Source: an uncultured Altererythrobacter sp.
GTDB taxonomy: Bacteria > Pseudomonadota > Alphaproteobacteria > Sphingomonadales > Sphingomonadaceae
Assembly (NCBI GenBank): GCA_947492235.1
Contig: CANLLZ010000002.1
Span: forward strand, 1,021,297 to 1,085,296
Length of the DNA stretch: 64,000 nucleotides
Direction: 5' to 3'
The notes below the pieces were generated by a model that was not told where the DNA came from, did not search any database, and saw only the letters and a program-made list of their open reading frames with translations. Positions within the stretch are counted from its first letter, which is position 1; each line of letters begins with the position of its first letter. Position numbers and translations under genes: made by a program. Positions 51,175 to 62,500 of this stretch are shown in pieces.

Positions 51175-53361
51175 ATGAATTCGTTCCGCCTCAGACTGGA
51201 ATGGTGGGCGCTGCTTGCTGCGTCGATCGGATGTCTGTGGCTGCTACAAACTTCGGACACGACGCAGCGGCTCGATAACCAATTGTTCGATTTTGGCAGC
51301 GCTCTGGCGCGGCCTGCGGTGCCGGACGACATTGCGATTGTCACGATAGACGATCGCAGCATTGCCGAACTCGGTGTCTGGCCCTGGCCGCGCGCCTTGC
51401 ATGGCGAGGTCATCGATCGCCTGACGGAAGCGGGCGCGCGAGCGATCATCCTCGACGTCTTGATACTGGACGAAAGCGACCCGGAAGACCTTGCCCAGCT
51501 GGTCTCCTCGGTAGAGCGGAACGGCAACGTGTTTCTTCCGCACAGCTTTACCGCGAGCCCAGATAGCGCGACCGGCTCGATGGCGCTGATGCCCGTCACC
51601 TCGCTAGCAGAGAAGGCCAAGGGTGTGGGCCACGTGGTCGCAGAGCCGGATGCCGACGGGGTGCTGCGCCGCTTCGAGATGGAATATTCGCTGGATGGCG
51701 CCGACTATCCGCACCTCGCCAAGGTGCTGGTATCAGCAATCGGGTCATCGGAAATCGCTGTGCCTGAGCGGCCCGTTGTGCCGGTTCTGCCGGTGGGCTC
51801 GTTCACCGAATTGCCGGTTGCCGAATTGCTGGCAGCCGAGAACCCCCCTGAATTTTTGCGCGATACCATCGTTTTCATCGGCGCAACGGCGCAGGGCATG
51901 GGAGACCGGTATTCGGTCGCCGCAGGCAATGTCGGTTTGATGAGCGGCGTGGAAACGCAGGCGAATTTGGTCAACACACTGATGTCCCAAAGCTGGATCG
52001 AGACGGTCCCTGCGTGGATCGCTCTCGCCATCGGTGCTTTGGCGATATTTCTGCTGTTTACCGGCTTTCGGCTTCTGTCACCGCGGGCGTCGTTCATGCT
52101 CACCCTTGGGCTGGCCGCGTTCATCGCAGTATTGTCGCTCGCCGCGCTGCTGGCCGGGAAACTCTGGTTTGCGCCTGCTGCCACGGTCATCGTGCTTCTG
52201 TTTGCCTATCCGTTCTGGTCTTGGCGCCGCCTGACCTATGTCAGTTCCTATCTGGAGCAGGAAGCCGCACGCCTGTTTGAGGAGCCAGCGTCAGGCGAGG
52301 GCGCCGCAGGGACGGATGTCCTGTCGAGGCAAACAGCACGCCTTCAGAGCTTGGTGGGTTCGGTAAAGCAATCCCGGGATTTTGTCAGACAGGTGATCGA
52401 GGCGTCTCCGGATGCGATCTTCGTCCTCGATACAGATTCCGTTGTCGTCATGGCGAACTCCCATGGCGGACAGCTTTTGCCCAGCGTGTCTACTCTGGAT
52501 AAGCCCGTCTTCTCCGAAGTTCTGATTATGGAAAAGGCCCGGCGGGAAGCGGATGCGGATGAACTGCAAACGGCCGACGGACGGACTTTCCTCGTCGCCC
52601 GTGCGCCCTTTCCGGCGGCTGAGACGGACGGAGACGCGATTTCCGCAGGCCTGCCCCAGGGCGGCGAGATATTGGCACTGCGCGATATTACCAACATCCG
52701 CCAGATCGAAAACGAGCGCCAGCAAATGCTGGAATTCCTCTCGCATGATATGCGCACACCTCAAGCTGCGATTATCGCGCTGACCCGCAAGGTATCGCTC
52801 GCTGGCGAGGCGAGGGATATGGTGCGCCGTATCCGCTCACAAGCGGAGCGCACGATGAAACTGGCTGACGATTTCGTGCAACTGGCCCGGCTCGATCATA
52901 CCAGCATCACGCCTGAGGACACGGATTTGGGCGCCTTGATAGAAGAAGCCTGCGATCGCGCTTTCACGCAGGCAGAAGCGGCAAACATCGATATCGTGCA
53001 ACATTTGCCGGAGGACCCGTGCTTCGTTCATGTCGATGGGTCGCTGATAGCCCGGATGATGGACAATCTGATTGGCAACGCAATCAAGTATTGCGCTGCC
53101 AAAGACACCATCGAGGTAACGCTCGATTGCTGCGCCGCGGATCATGCCATTCTCGTCGTTTCCGACAGCGGACCCGGCTTTCCGCCCGAACGGCTGGCCG
53201 ATCCGTTTGCCAGATTCGGCGCGCATGCAACCCATGCCGGGCCCAGCGCCGGCCTTGGCCTTACGCTCGTCAAGAAGGCGGTGGATGTGCATGAAGGCAC
53301 AATCGGTGTGGATAGTGTGAAAGGCGAAGGCACGACCTTCACAATCACCCTGCCGAAATAG
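51175..53361 (+). CDS. CHASE2-domain sensor histidine kinase
   Basis: 728 residues. An N-terminal helix (LLAASIGCLWLLQ), periplasmic CHASE2 (about 30-275, VPDDIAIVTIDDRSIAELGVWPWPR), three TM helices (about 280-355), a PAS-like region (about 400-520), then HisKA with phospho-acceptor His in EFLSHDMRTPQAAII (about 523) and HATPase with MMDNLIGNAIKYC, VSDSGPGFPPE and GLGLTLVKKAVD. Likely controls the adjacent regulator. 18 nt after the LysM-FecR gene; convergent with the lipoprotein/regulator pair. Confidence 0.94.
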   Translation: MNSFRLRLEWWALLAASIGCLWLLQTSDTTQRLDNQLFDFGSALARPAVPDDIAIVTIDDRSIAELGVWPWPRALHGEVIDRLTEAGARAIILDVLILDESDPEDLAQLVSSVERNGNVFLPHSFTASPDSATGSMALMPVTSLAEKAKGVGHVVAEPDADGVLRRFEMEYSLDGADYPHLAKVLVSAIGSSEIAVPERPVVPVLPVGSFTELPVAELLAAENPPEFLRDTIVFIGATAQGMGDRYSVAAGNVGLMSGVETQANLVNTLMSQSWIETVPAWIALAIGALAIFLLFTGFRLLSPRASFMLTLGLAAFIAVLSLAALLAGKLWFAPAATVIVLLFAYPFWSWRRLTYVSSYLEQEAARLFEEPASGEGAAGTDVLSRQTARLQSLVGSVKQSRDFVRQVIEASPDAIFVLDTDSVVVMANSHGGQLLPSVSTLDKPVFSEVLIMEKARREADADELQTADGRTFLVARAPFPAAETDGDAISAGLPQGGEILALRDITNIRQIENERQQMLEFLSHDMRTPQAAIIALTRKVSLAGEARDMVRRIRSQAERTMKLADDFVQLARLDHTSITPEDTDLGALIEEACDRAFTQAEAANIDIVQHLPEDPCFVHVDGSLIARMMDNLIGNAIKYCAAKDTIEVTLDCCAADHAILVVSDSGPGFPPERLADPFARFGAHATHAGPSAGLGLTLVKKAVDVHEGTIGVDSVKGEGTTFTITLPK

Positions 53362-53420
53362 GCTAATCTGAGCCCATGGAACGGCTGGAGCGAAGCGCGG
53401 CGCTGGTCCTGTACTTTTGC

Positions 53421-53969
53421 TTAAAGGCCCATTTGCCCCATTGCGTCGGCAACCAGCGCATCGGCCATCGCGCGTTCGTGCGCTTCGCTGAAGGCGCAGT
53501 CGACCGCGGTCCCCTCTCCGCGATAACGGATAACGCCGCTGGTGCGATCGAGAAGACTCAACGTGGCTTTCATCCGCTGCGGTGCGCATTTGTCGAACGG
53601 GCTGCTGTCTACAGGTATGGCCACCGTTCGCACAGTGACACCGTCTGTGGATCCCCTCGGTTTCTCGGTGATCGCGGTCGATGCGGGCGCGAGGGCCAGG
53701 CCATAATCACCGACCAGCGCCGCGTCGTCCGAGCGTTCCAGTCCCGCAGCCCCGAATGCGCTTACCAGAGCCTCGCCGAACCGGCGGCTGCTTTCCGGCT
53801 TTTCCGTAACGATCAAAAATACCGAAGAAGGCTTGGCGGCTTGTTCCGGAGCGGCCATCGACTGGATGCTGACGGGTTGGCTTACGGCGCAGGCAGAAAG
53901 CCCAGAAGCCAGTGTGAGACCGATGGCAACGGAGCCAAAGCGCCAAAGAACTGCTGCATTATTCGACAT
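53421..53969 (-). CDS. Putative lipoprotein in operon with the response regulator
   Basis: 182 residues. Signal ending in a lipobox, GLTLASGLSACAVS, so it is a likely lipoprotein. The mature part (VFLIVTEKPESSRRFGEALVSAFGAAGLERSDDA, VIRYRGEGTAVDC) has two further Cys. No family is recognised. The ATG lies 11 nt inside the regulator stop, so the two are co-translated. It faces the CHASE2 kinase across 60 nt. Confidence 0.8.
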   Translation of the reverse strand: MSNNAAVLWRFGSVAIGLTLASGLSACAVSQPVSIQSMAAPEQAAKPSSVFLIVTEKPESSRRFGEALVSAFGAAGLERSDDAALVGDYGLALAPASTAITEKPRGSTDGVTVRTVAIPVDSSPFDKCAPQRMKATLSLLDRTSGVIRYRGEGTAVDCAFSEAHERAMADALVADAMGQMGL

Positions 53970-54663
53970 CGCCGCTTGTTTCTCCGATCTCGTCCATCCT
54001 GTATCCGAACCCGAACACTGTCTGGATGGCGAAACCATTGCGCGGACGCAACTGGAGTTTCGACCGAACGCGCGAAACATGCAGATCGAGAGTTCTGCTT
54101 TCGACGTCCAGCGCGCCGCCCCAGATTTCGGCAAAGATGTAGCCGCGCGACAAGGGGCGGTTGAGATTATCGAAGAACAGCAGCGACAGCTCGAATTCTT
54201 TATTGGTGAGCGTGATGTCCTCTCCGCGAAGGCTCGCTTTCTGGAGAACACGATCGAATGTGTAGTCGCCGAAAGATACCATACGGTCGGGCTGGGGCGG
54301 AGCTTGCCGGCGATGCGCTGCCTCGATCCGCGCGAGCACGACTTCGGCCATCTCGGGTTTGACCACATAGTCGGTCGCCCCCGCTTTGAGGCCGGTGACG
54401 ATATCCGCTTTGCCTGTCCGACTGGTTATCAAGATGAAGGCAGGCGGGCGTTCAAGCTTGGCGACCGCCCATTCGACAATCGCCAGGCCGGTATGACCCG
54501 GCATGTTCCAATCGAGCAGAACGACATCATACGTTTCGCGCTGCAGCGACGTCTTCAGTTCCGTTCCGTTGCGAAATCGTTCGAGATCGTGACCGGCCTG
54601 GGAGATTGCCTGTGAGAGGGAATCGAGCAGCTCCGGATCGTCGTCAGCAAGAGCTATCCTCAC
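53959..54663 (-). CDS. OmpR-family response regulator
   Basis: 234 residues from a GTG with GGGGGAAGAT upstream. Receiver domain: acidic patch ADDDPE, phospho-acceptor D51 in YDVVLLDWNMPGHTG, SR in ILITSRTGK and the Lys in DYVVKPEM. C-terminal winged helix: FTLTNKEFELSLLFF-type motif, SRGYIFAEIWGG, SRTLDLHVSRVRSKL, and FGFGYRM. A DNA-binding output regulator; the CHASE2 kinase nearby is the probable partner. Confidence 0.92.
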   Translation of the reverse strand: MRIALADDDPELLDSLSQAISQAGHDLERFRNGTELKTSLQRETYDVVLLDWNMPGHTGLAIVEWAVAKLERPPAFILITSRTGKADIVTGLKAGATDYVVKPEMAEVVLARIEAAHRRQAPPQPDRMVSFGDYTFDRVLQKASLRGEDITLTNKEFELSLLFFDNLNRPLSRGYIFAEIWGGALDVESRTLDLHVSRVRSKLQLRPRNGFAIQTVFGFGYRMDEIGETSGDVE

Positions 54664-54804
54664 ATCTTCCCCCAAGGTCGAATGGTGCGATCTACAATAT
54701 TTCCATACATGCAAGCGCGCCTACCATGGCCAAATTCAGCCACGAAACTTGTATCATCGGATGATACAAGAAATTACGATTTGATAAAACGGTCGGGTAT
54801 TTAC

Positions 54805-57800
54805 CTACGCAGCCAGCAGCCGTCTCATCTCGTCAAACAGTTCGAGTTGGTCCGATTGCGATCCGGAGAGCAGCGCATTTTCCAAGCGCCGGCTTTCCTC
54901 GCCGAGCGCTTCCTCCCCGAAATAGGCGGCGATACCCGCTATCTGGTGCAATTGCGCGGCGAGCTCGTCGAGCGAGGTGCCTTCCAGCGTGCCCGAGCGT
55001 ATCGCGGCTTCTATTGCAGTTCGCGCATTGGTTTTGCGTTCATCATACATGGCGACAAGATGCGGATCGGTTTCCCGTCCATATTCGCCGTCTTCTACGC
55101 TATCTTCGGCGAGGGCCCAGCGATTAAGAGATGCGCCCAGCTCGCGCATCCGCAAAGGCTTGGCGATGTGCTCCTGCATGCCCGCTTTCAGACACGCATC
55201 TATGTCTTCCTGATAGGCATTAGCGGTCAGCGCGATGATCGGGAGCTCGGCCGACGGTAGTCCGGCCGCGCGAATGGCGCGCGTCGCCTCGAGCCCGTCC
55301 ATCACCGGCATCTGCATATCCATCAGGACAATGTCGAACGGATTACCGGCCCCGGCGGCGCGCACTGCCATGTCCACCGCTTCGCGCCCGTCATGGGCGA
55401 GCATGGCGCTGCACCCCAGCTTTTCGAGCATGGCGATGGTCAAATGCTGATTGATCGGATTGTCTTCGGCGACGAGTATCCGCAAAGCCGCAGCGGTTTC
55501 TTCCTCAAGCAGATTATCGCCGCCCGTTTCCTCGGCCGCTTCCGGTGCCTCACATGCGATCACAGGCAGCGTCAGCGTGAATGTCGAGCCCTTGCCAATC
55601 TGGCTTTCCACCCCGAGCTTTCCTCCCAAAAGAGAGGCAAGCTGGGCGCAGATCGGGAGGCCAAGACCGGTCCCGCCGAAGCGCCGTGCAATGGTGGAGT
55701 CCGCCTGGGTGAAATTCTCGAAAACATAGTCGATCTTGTCTGGAGCGATGCCGATGCCGCTGTCGGTAACACTGATCTGAAGAGTTGCGGGATCATCACC
55801 GAGTCGCGCGGTTACCTCGACCGCCCCTTCCTCTGTGAATTTCAGGGCGTTGCCCAGCAGATTGAGAATGATCTGGCGAAGCCGGATCGGATCGCACAGG
55901 AACCATTTTGGCACATCGTCATCGACCGTGAAGTCGAGCGAGAGACCATTGCCGATTGCCACCGGTTCCATCAGCCGGACCGCGCCGCGCAATTTGTGGC
56001 GCAGGTCAGTCGGCTCACTCGCCATCGTCATTTGCCCTGACTCGATCTTCGCGAAGTCGAGCAGATCGTTCAGCAGGCGCAGCATCGAACGTCCTGAATC
56101 TGCGATCATCTCAAGATTCTGGCGTCGCTCCGGATCTGGCTCCCCCGACAATGCCAATTCTGTAAAGCCGATCACGCCGTTCATCGGTGTGCGGATTTCG
56201 TGGCTCATATTGGCAAGGAAGGCCGACTTCGCCTCGACCGCGCCTTCGGCTCTGTCGCGCGCTTCGACCAGTGCTGCTTCTAGCGCTTTGGTCTCGTCGA
56301 TATTCCGCAATGAGACAATCATCTCCAGCGGATCGCCACTCTCTTTGTCGCGCAAGAGGCCGCATTGCGCCTCGAGCCATTGATACTCGCCCGGACGGTC
56401 GAGCGCGATGGCGCGAAAGGCGATGCGCGTGAGGCTTTCATCCCCTTCGGACAATGCCCGGAAAGCCTTCTTCACACGCCCGGCATCATCCGGGTGAAAA
56501 CCAGTTAGGAATTGCAGCCCGACAAGGCTGGACGAGGGCACGCCGAAAACCTTTTGCGAGGAGGGCGAAGCATAGAGGCACAACCCGTCCAGGCTCAATC
56601 GGAGGACCGCATCGGTCGCATTGTCGGCTAGCAAGGCAAGTTGCTGTTCGCGTTCTTCGAGTTTAGCGCGCGTGCGCTGCTGCCGGGTAATGTCATGGGC
56701 CACGCCGACAAAGCCGACGATCTCCCCATTCGCGTCGAATTCGGCTGAATTGACCGTTTCGAGAACGAGATCCTCGCCGTCCGCCGTCTTGTAGCCGATG
56801 ACCCTGCGCCGCACATCTCCCGGCTTGTTGAAGCCCGAAAAAGCCGGATCGCCTTCATATTCCTCACCCGTTGCGAGTTGGGTCTTCCACCCGTCGCCGA
56901 GCACATCTTCGGCTTTAAGCCCGAAATTCGCCAGCCACACTGAATTCACATAGGTGAGTTCCCCCCACGCATCGGCCTGGAATATGCCCACCGGGGCAGA
57001 CTCCGCCAGACGGCGAAACCGCGCTTCGCTCTCGGCAAGCTCGTGGCGGTGGGCGAGCGATTCCGTTACGTCGCTGGCAGAACCAAGCATTCCCGAGAAC
57101 ACGCCGTCTTCGTCGAATTGCGGGACCAGTGTGACAGCGAGGGTGATCGTGCGTTTGTCGTCGATGGGAATCGAGATGGTGTGCCGTTCGTCCTGCAAAG
57201 GCACCAGATTGGGGTCTGCCTGTTGCTCGGCGAAACGATTTCTCTGCTCACCGACGATCTGCTCAAGCAGCGCATTGCGTAGCAGGCTGACATTCGCGCC
57301 TTTCGAGAGATGCTCCCAGCGCCGGTTCAGATAGGTGAAGTTCCATTCGGGATCGAGCCGGAAGACGATGTCGCCAATGCCCTCGAGAATGGAATTCACG
57401 AACTCCTGTCCCTGCCGCAATTCTTCGCGGATGGTTGCTCGGTTAGCGAGGGCCACCGCGACAGGAATGCCAATCGCCAGAAGCGAGGCGAGAAAGACCT
57501 GCAAAGCGATGATCTCGGAACGCGGTGAATCCTCGATCAGCGCGATCGGCCCCATATCATTCATCGATGCGATCGATGCTGCACAGGCAAACACTGCAAC
57601 CGTGATGGCTGTGCCGAGGCGTCCGGTGAGGAACGCCGCCACAACAACTACGGGCGCGGCGAGGAACAGGAACGGGAAGGTCGTTTGGGCAAAGATTGCC
57701 GGCACACCTATCGCCATGGCAGCCAGGACGATTCCCCAGCGCGAAGCCGACACGCGCGTCCATTGTTCGGGGTTGGCAACCGCGTTGCGGGCGATGAGCA

Positions 57801-58338
57801 CCATAGAGCCGAAAATGGGAATTGGCAGGCAGTGCGCGGCGAGCCACATGATGTAAGCATGCCAAAAGATGTCGTCTGCGAACGTCGAATAGACAGCTGC
57901 GGCAACAACGCCGGACAGAAGCGGCACGGTGGCGCCTATGGCCGCCATTTTGGCAAATTCGCGGACTGTTTCGAAGGTTTCGCTCCGCAGCATGAGCCGG
58001 TCCAGCAGATAGAGGACCAGAACCATCTCGAGCGCATTCGCTGCGGCCAGACCTACTGCGACCGGCGCAATATCCCCCACAGCGAAATTGACCGCCACAT
58101 TCGCAGCCATACACGCGGTAAGCGCGCTGGTTCTGCACCTGCGAGCGCGCCCAAGCAGCAGCCCGATCACCAAAGCGTTACCGATCCAGAAACCGGCGAT
58201 GCGACCGGATTCCAGCGTCAGAGAGATCCCGGCAAAAGCAAGACCGGCATAGAGGAATGCAATTGCCACACAGGCAAGCGCAATCATCCCCCATGGAAGC
58301 GGGGGCGGTCCGCCCTGATTTCGAAAGTCCTCTTGCAT
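54805..58338 (-). CDS. MASE1-PAS-hybrid histidine kinase with receiver and Hpt
   Basis: About 1177 residues. MASE1-type membrane sensor (residues about 20-300, eight helices), three PAS domains (about 310-690; FRLDPEWNFTYLNRRWEHLS and FQADAWGELTYVNSVWLANF), HisKA with His at about 713 in NMSHEIRTPMNGVIGF, HATPase (NLLGNALKFTEEG, DSGIGI, FGGTGLGLPI), receiver with Asp at about 1004 (DIVLMDMQMPVMDG) and Hpt with LHQIAGIAAYFGEE (His about 1131). An intact multistep phosphorelay in one protein; the output regulator is not encoded next to it. Start ATG 58338; a TTG 18 nt upstream is possible. Confidence 0.95.
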   Translation of the reverse strand: MQEDFRNQGGPPPLPWGMIALACVAIAFLYAGLAFAGISLTLESGRIAGFWIGNALVIGLLLGRARRCRTSALTACMAANVAVNFAVGDIAPVAVGLAAANALEMVLVLYLLDRLMLRSETFETVREFAKMAAIGATVPLLSGVVAAAVYSTFADDIFWHAYIMWLAAHCLPIPIFGSMVLIARNAVANPEQWTRVSASRWGIVLAAMAIGVPAIFAQTTFPFLFLAAPVVVVAAFLTGRLGTAITVAVFACAASIASMNDMGPIALIEDSPRSEIIALQVFLASLLAIGIPVAVALANRATIREELRQGQEFVNSILEGIGDIVFRLDPEWNFTYLNRRWEHLSKGANVSLLRNALLEQIVGEQRNRFAEQQADPNLVPLQDERHTISIPIDDKRTITLAVTLVPQFDEDGVFSGMLGSASDVTESLAHRHELAESEARFRRLAESAPVGIFQADAWGELTYVNSVWLANFGLKAEDVLGDGWKTQLATGEEYEGDPAFSGFNKPGDVRRRVIGYKTADGEDLVLETVNSAEFDANGEIVGFVGVAHDITRQQRTRAKLEEREQQLALLADNATDAVLRLSLDGLCLYASPSSQKVFGVPSSSLVGLQFLTGFHPDDAGRVKKAFRALSEGDESLTRIAFRAIALDRPGEYQWLEAQCGLLRDKESGDPLEMIVSLRNIDETKALEAALVEARDRAEGAVEAKSAFLANMSHEIRTPMNGVIGFTELALSGEPDPERRQNLEMIADSGRSMLRLLNDLLDFAKIESGQMTMASEPTDLRHKLRGAVRLMEPVAIGNGLSLDFTVDDDVPKWFLCDPIRLRQIILNLLGNALKFTEEGAVEVTARLGDDPATLQISVTDSGIGIAPDKIDYVFENFTQADSTIARRFGGTGLGLPICAQLASLLGGKLGVESQIGKGSTFTLTLPVIACEAPEAAEETGGDNLLEEETAAALRILVAEDNPINQHLTIAMLEKLGCSAMLAHDGREAVDMAVRAAGAGNPFDIVLMDMQMPVMDGLEATRAIRAAGLPSAELPIIALTANAYQEDIDACLKAGMQEHIAKPLRMRELGASLNRWALAEDSVEDGEYGRETDPHLVAMYDERKTNARTAIEAAIRSGTLEGTSLDELAAQLHQIAGIAAYFGEEALGEESRRLENALLSGSQSDQLELFDEMRRLLAA

Positions 58339-58546
58339 TACGGCTGCGTAGCGCAACGTAGTTAATAACTGCCTTTCAAGGCTGATAGGTAGTGGCCCCT
58401 AATCCACGATCGCAGCCGCGCCGGACTGGTCGTTTCTAGATACCGGCGAGCGCATTCGTGCGGCAGTGAACTTTTCCCTTTGATAATCGCCCGCTTCCCT
58501 TCAAACGAGCCCCCTGTCTGGATAACCAACGCGATTGGAAAAGCGC

Positions 58547-59329
58547 ATGACGATGAAATCCCTGTTCGATGTTTCCGGCAAGATCGCCGTTGTGTCCGGC
58601 GGTTCGAGCGGGATCGGCGCGATGATGGCGCAGGGACTGCTGGAGAACGGGGCGAAGGTTTACATCACCGCGCGCAAAGTCGACCGGCTGAATGCCAAGG
58701 CGGAGGAATTGTCCCAGTTTGGCGAGTGCATCGCCATTCCCGGCGACATGTCCTCGGTCGAGGGGATCGAGGCGCTGGTTGCTGCCATCGGCGAGCATGA
58801 AAGCCACGTCGATATCCTGATCAACAATGCCGGGGCCAACTGGTTCGCCCCGCTCGAAGGTTTCCCGGAAAAGGGCTGGGACAAGGTGATGGATATCAAC
58901 ATCAAATCGATCTTCTTCGCCACCCAGAAGTTCCTCCCGCTGTTGAAAGCGGCTGGTTCGGCCGAGGCTCCCGCGCGGGTTATCAACATCGCTTCCATCA
59001 ACGGCATCCGCAATTCGGGCATGCCGACCTATGCCTATTCCGCCAGCAAATCGGGCGTGATCCATCTTACCGAGCATCTTGGCGCCGATCTTGCGCCCTC
59101 GCACATCAATGTGAACGCCATCGCGCCGGGCCTCTTTCCCAGCGATATGACCAAGGAACTGGTCGAAAGCGAAGGCATGACCAAGGCGGCCATCTCCCGT
59201 ATCCCGCGCGGACGAATGGGCGCGCCGGGCGACATTGCCGGGACCGCGATTTTCCTGTCCTCGCCCGCCTCGGCCTGGATCACGGGCCAGACGATTGTGC
59301 TCGACGGAGGGATGATCGCCACGGCCTGA
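58547..59329 (+). CDS. Short-chain dehydrogenase/reductase (SDR)
   Basis: 260 residues. Classical SDR: cofactor motif VVSGGSSGIGAMMAQGL, NNAG in ILINNAGANWFAP, catalytic Ser in INIASINGI, catalytic Tyr-x-x-x-Lys in PTYAYSASKSGVIHL, and C-terminal ITGQTIVLDGGM. The fold of 3-oxoacyl-ACP/gluconate-dehydrogenase-type enzymes; the substrate is not indicated. ATG 58547 is chosen; an upstream in-frame TTG would add four residues. Confidence 0.93.
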   Translation: MTMKSLFDVSGKIAVVSGGSSGIGAMMAQGLLENGAKVYITARKVDRLNAKAEELSQFGECIAIPGDMSSVEGIEALVAAIGEHESHVDILINNAGANWFAPLEGFPEKGWDKVMDINIKSIFFATQKFLPLLKAAGSAEAPARVINIASINGIRNSGMPTYAYSASKSGVIHLTEHLGADLAPSHINVNAIAPGLFPSDMTKELVESEGMTKAAISRIPRGRMGAPGDIAGTAIFLSSPASAWITGQTIVLDGGMIATA

Positions 59330-59504
59330 ATTGGGCGTGGTGACTCCCGATCAGGGAAGAATGCCGAGCTATTACAGTGAATAGGCTTTGACTCTCCAGC
59401 TCTTTCTGACGAGGGTAGTGGGCAACCGGGGGAGTCGTTCAAGAACATAATCTCGGGTCGCACACGCCTCTTCCGGAAGTGGAACCCACCCGGGAGAAAT
59501 TGAA

Positions 59505-62500
59505 ATGCGTAACCATCTCTTGCTCAGCGCGGCCAGCGTTGCGATCGCTTTTGCCTGCAATGCACAGCCCGCCATCGCCTCGGAAGAATGTCCGGCGGCG
59601 GAAACCGAGCAAGCGGCCATGCTGGCATTGCTGGATGAGGAGCGTGCGGTCGATTGCGCTACGGCGGCACTCGGGATCGAACAGGTTACTGCTGCCCAGC
59701 GCGGTGTCTTGCTGTCGACCTATGCCGGTACGGGCCCGCGCGGCACGGTCGCGGCACTGACAGCCCGGCGCGAAAATACCGCAGGCGAAACCACTCCGAT
59801 TGCCGGGCTCGATCAACCGCAGGGCGCGACTGCGTCTTGCGTCACAAATAGCGGATCGAATTCGCGGCTGGAATGCGGGGTCAATTCCGTAGCCAGCGCA
59901 CCCGGAGCGACTGCGGTGGGCAGCGATGCCACAGCCAGCGGCGATTTCTCGACTGCGCTGGGCCGCGATGCACAAGCAACAGCCAATAACGCCACCGCAG
60001 TGGGCGAAGGATCGCGCGCCACCGGTGTCGGCAGCACTGCAGTGGGCGAAGGAGCAAACGCCAGCATTCAGTTGTCGACGGCGGTGGGGCAAAGCTCCTC
60101 TGCAGGGAATGGTGCCTCAGCCTTGGGCGTGCAAGCAAATGCCTCCGGTGGGGATAGCCTCGCGCTAGGGCGCAGTGCTCTGTCAAGCGGCGCCGACTCT
60201 ATTTCAGTCGGCGCAGGGTCGGGCGCGACTGCCACAAATGCCACCAGTGTCGGGGCCGGTGCGCAGGCTCTCGGTACTAGTTCAACCGCCCTTGGTCAGG
60301 CGGCAAGCGCTGGAGGGCAATCGGCAATTGCCATCGGCCACGCCTCGAACGCCTCAGGGCCAGGCGCTGTTGCCGTGGGTGATGCCGCATTGGCCAGTCA
60401 GAGTAGTGCGCTTGCGGTTGGCACCAGCGCGATCGCATCCTTTGGCCAAAGCACTGCCGTGGGCACATCAGCATCGGCAACCGCAACCAGCGCCGTCGCC
60501 GTTGGTCAATCGGCCAGTGCGGCCGGAGTTTCCTCACTAAGTGTCGGCGCTTTGGCGCAAGCGCAGGCCGCGCAATCGGTGGCGTTGGGGCAGAGCGCAA
60601 TATCAAGCGGATCAGGTGCCATTTCTCTCGGCGATTCTGCACAGGCCAGTGGCGAGCGGTCAATTGCGATAGGTGAAGACAGCGAAGCTCTGGTTAACGG
60701 CAGCATCGCGATCGGCGCCGATGGCGCGGACGCAGGCTCTGGTGGAGCTATCGCCGGCGGCGTTAATTCCACAGCAGTAGGCACAGATGCGACTGCTCCG
60801 GCTGCCGAGGCCAGTGCATTCGGTGCCGGTGCCACGACTGCCGGAACACAAGCCACGGCCATTGGTGCCTCGGCAATTGCTGCATCCAATGGTTCGACTG
60901 CCATTGGATATTCGGCAGTTGGATCTTTCAATGCGCTTGCTGCGGGGTTCGAAAGCACCGCGGATGGTGGCAGATCTGTTGCATTGGGCAGTTTCGCACG
61001 CTCGGTAGGTACTCAGAGCGTTGCGCTGGGCGGTGGATTGGACGCGGCAACAGCTCCCTTGGCCAGCGGGCAGTTGGGGATTGCGATTGGTTCCGGTTCC
61101 ACCGCAGGCGCGGTAGCGCAAGGCCTTAGCTCCATCGCAATCGGCAGCGATTCTACAGCGCTCAGCAACAACACTGTGGCTGTCGGCGCAAACGCCGATG
61201 CGACGGCTTTCGACGCTGCAGCCATCGGCGCAAATGCTCAGGCGACCGGAGCTTCCGCGCTCGCATTAGGCGATACGGCGGCGGCAAGCGCTAACGATAC
61301 GGTTGCCCTCGGCGTCAATGCAGCGGCCAGCGGGGTGTCATCCTTCGCCGGCGGGTCCGGCGCAGGCGCGCTAGGCGAAGCCTCGATTGCGCTTGGGCTC
61401 AACTCCAATGTCGGGGCAGGCGGTGCCAATGGCATTGCCGTCGGCACGAACGCGTCCGCCTCGGGCGACAGCGGATTGGCGGCGGGCATTTCGGCCAATG
61501 CAGGCGGATCGACCACGATCGCCCTCGGATCTTTTGCCAATGCAGCGGGCGCATCCGCGATTGCCGCTGGCAAAAATTCCAGCGCCGGCGCGGACCATAC
61601 GATCGCGATAGGCGGCGATACCACTTTCGATGGCGATGCCGATGGAGCGGTAGCATCCGGCTTTCGAGCAATTGCTATTGGCGCCGATTCTGAAGCTACC
61701 GGGGCCAATGCGCTTGGCCTTGGCTTCAATACGGAAGCAACCGGGTTCAACGCTGTCGGGATCGGCCCATCGGCCCGTGCCATTGCGCAAGAGACCATTG
61801 CTGTCGGCTCCGGCGCAATTGCCAATGCATCGCGCTCCATTGCGTTGGGAATCGGAGCCAACACCACCAATGCCAGCTCCATTGCATTGGGCACGCTGAC
61901 CCAATCCGGCGGCATATCTTCCGTCGCTGTCGGAGGTGATGGGGATGATGCAGGCGCCAACGGCGCAGTAGCCAGCGCCGATTACGCAACAGCGGTGGGC
62001 TCCGATGCTCTGGCGGACGCCAATCTGGCCTCGGCATACGGCGCCAGTGCTATAGCTGAAGGGATAAGCTCGACCGCATTGGGCAATCTCGCCAATGTCG
62101 GGACCGACGGTGTGGAGGCCACAGCGGTCGGCTACCAGTCCAGCGCCAGTGCGCTCAGAGCCTCCGCCTTTGGGCGCAATTCCGTGGCCAGCGGAGCCAA
62201 CACCACGGCAGTGGGTAGCGGCGCACAGGCAACCGGCGGCGGGGCCTCTGCCTTCGGGCTGGCCGCGCGCGCGACAGCCAATCGCGCCACGACAGTGGGC
62301 CGCGCTTCGACTGCCAGCAACGCCGATACCGTGGCCGTCGGCCATGCAGCAACAGCCAGCGGGAACCGCGGCACGGCGATCGGCAATGCGGCTTTGGCCG
62401 GGCAGACGAGCACCACGGCCATCGGCGACGGGGCACAGGCGAACTTCGCCCGCAGCCTTGCCATCGGATTTGGTACGGTCAGCACCGGAGCGGACAATGT

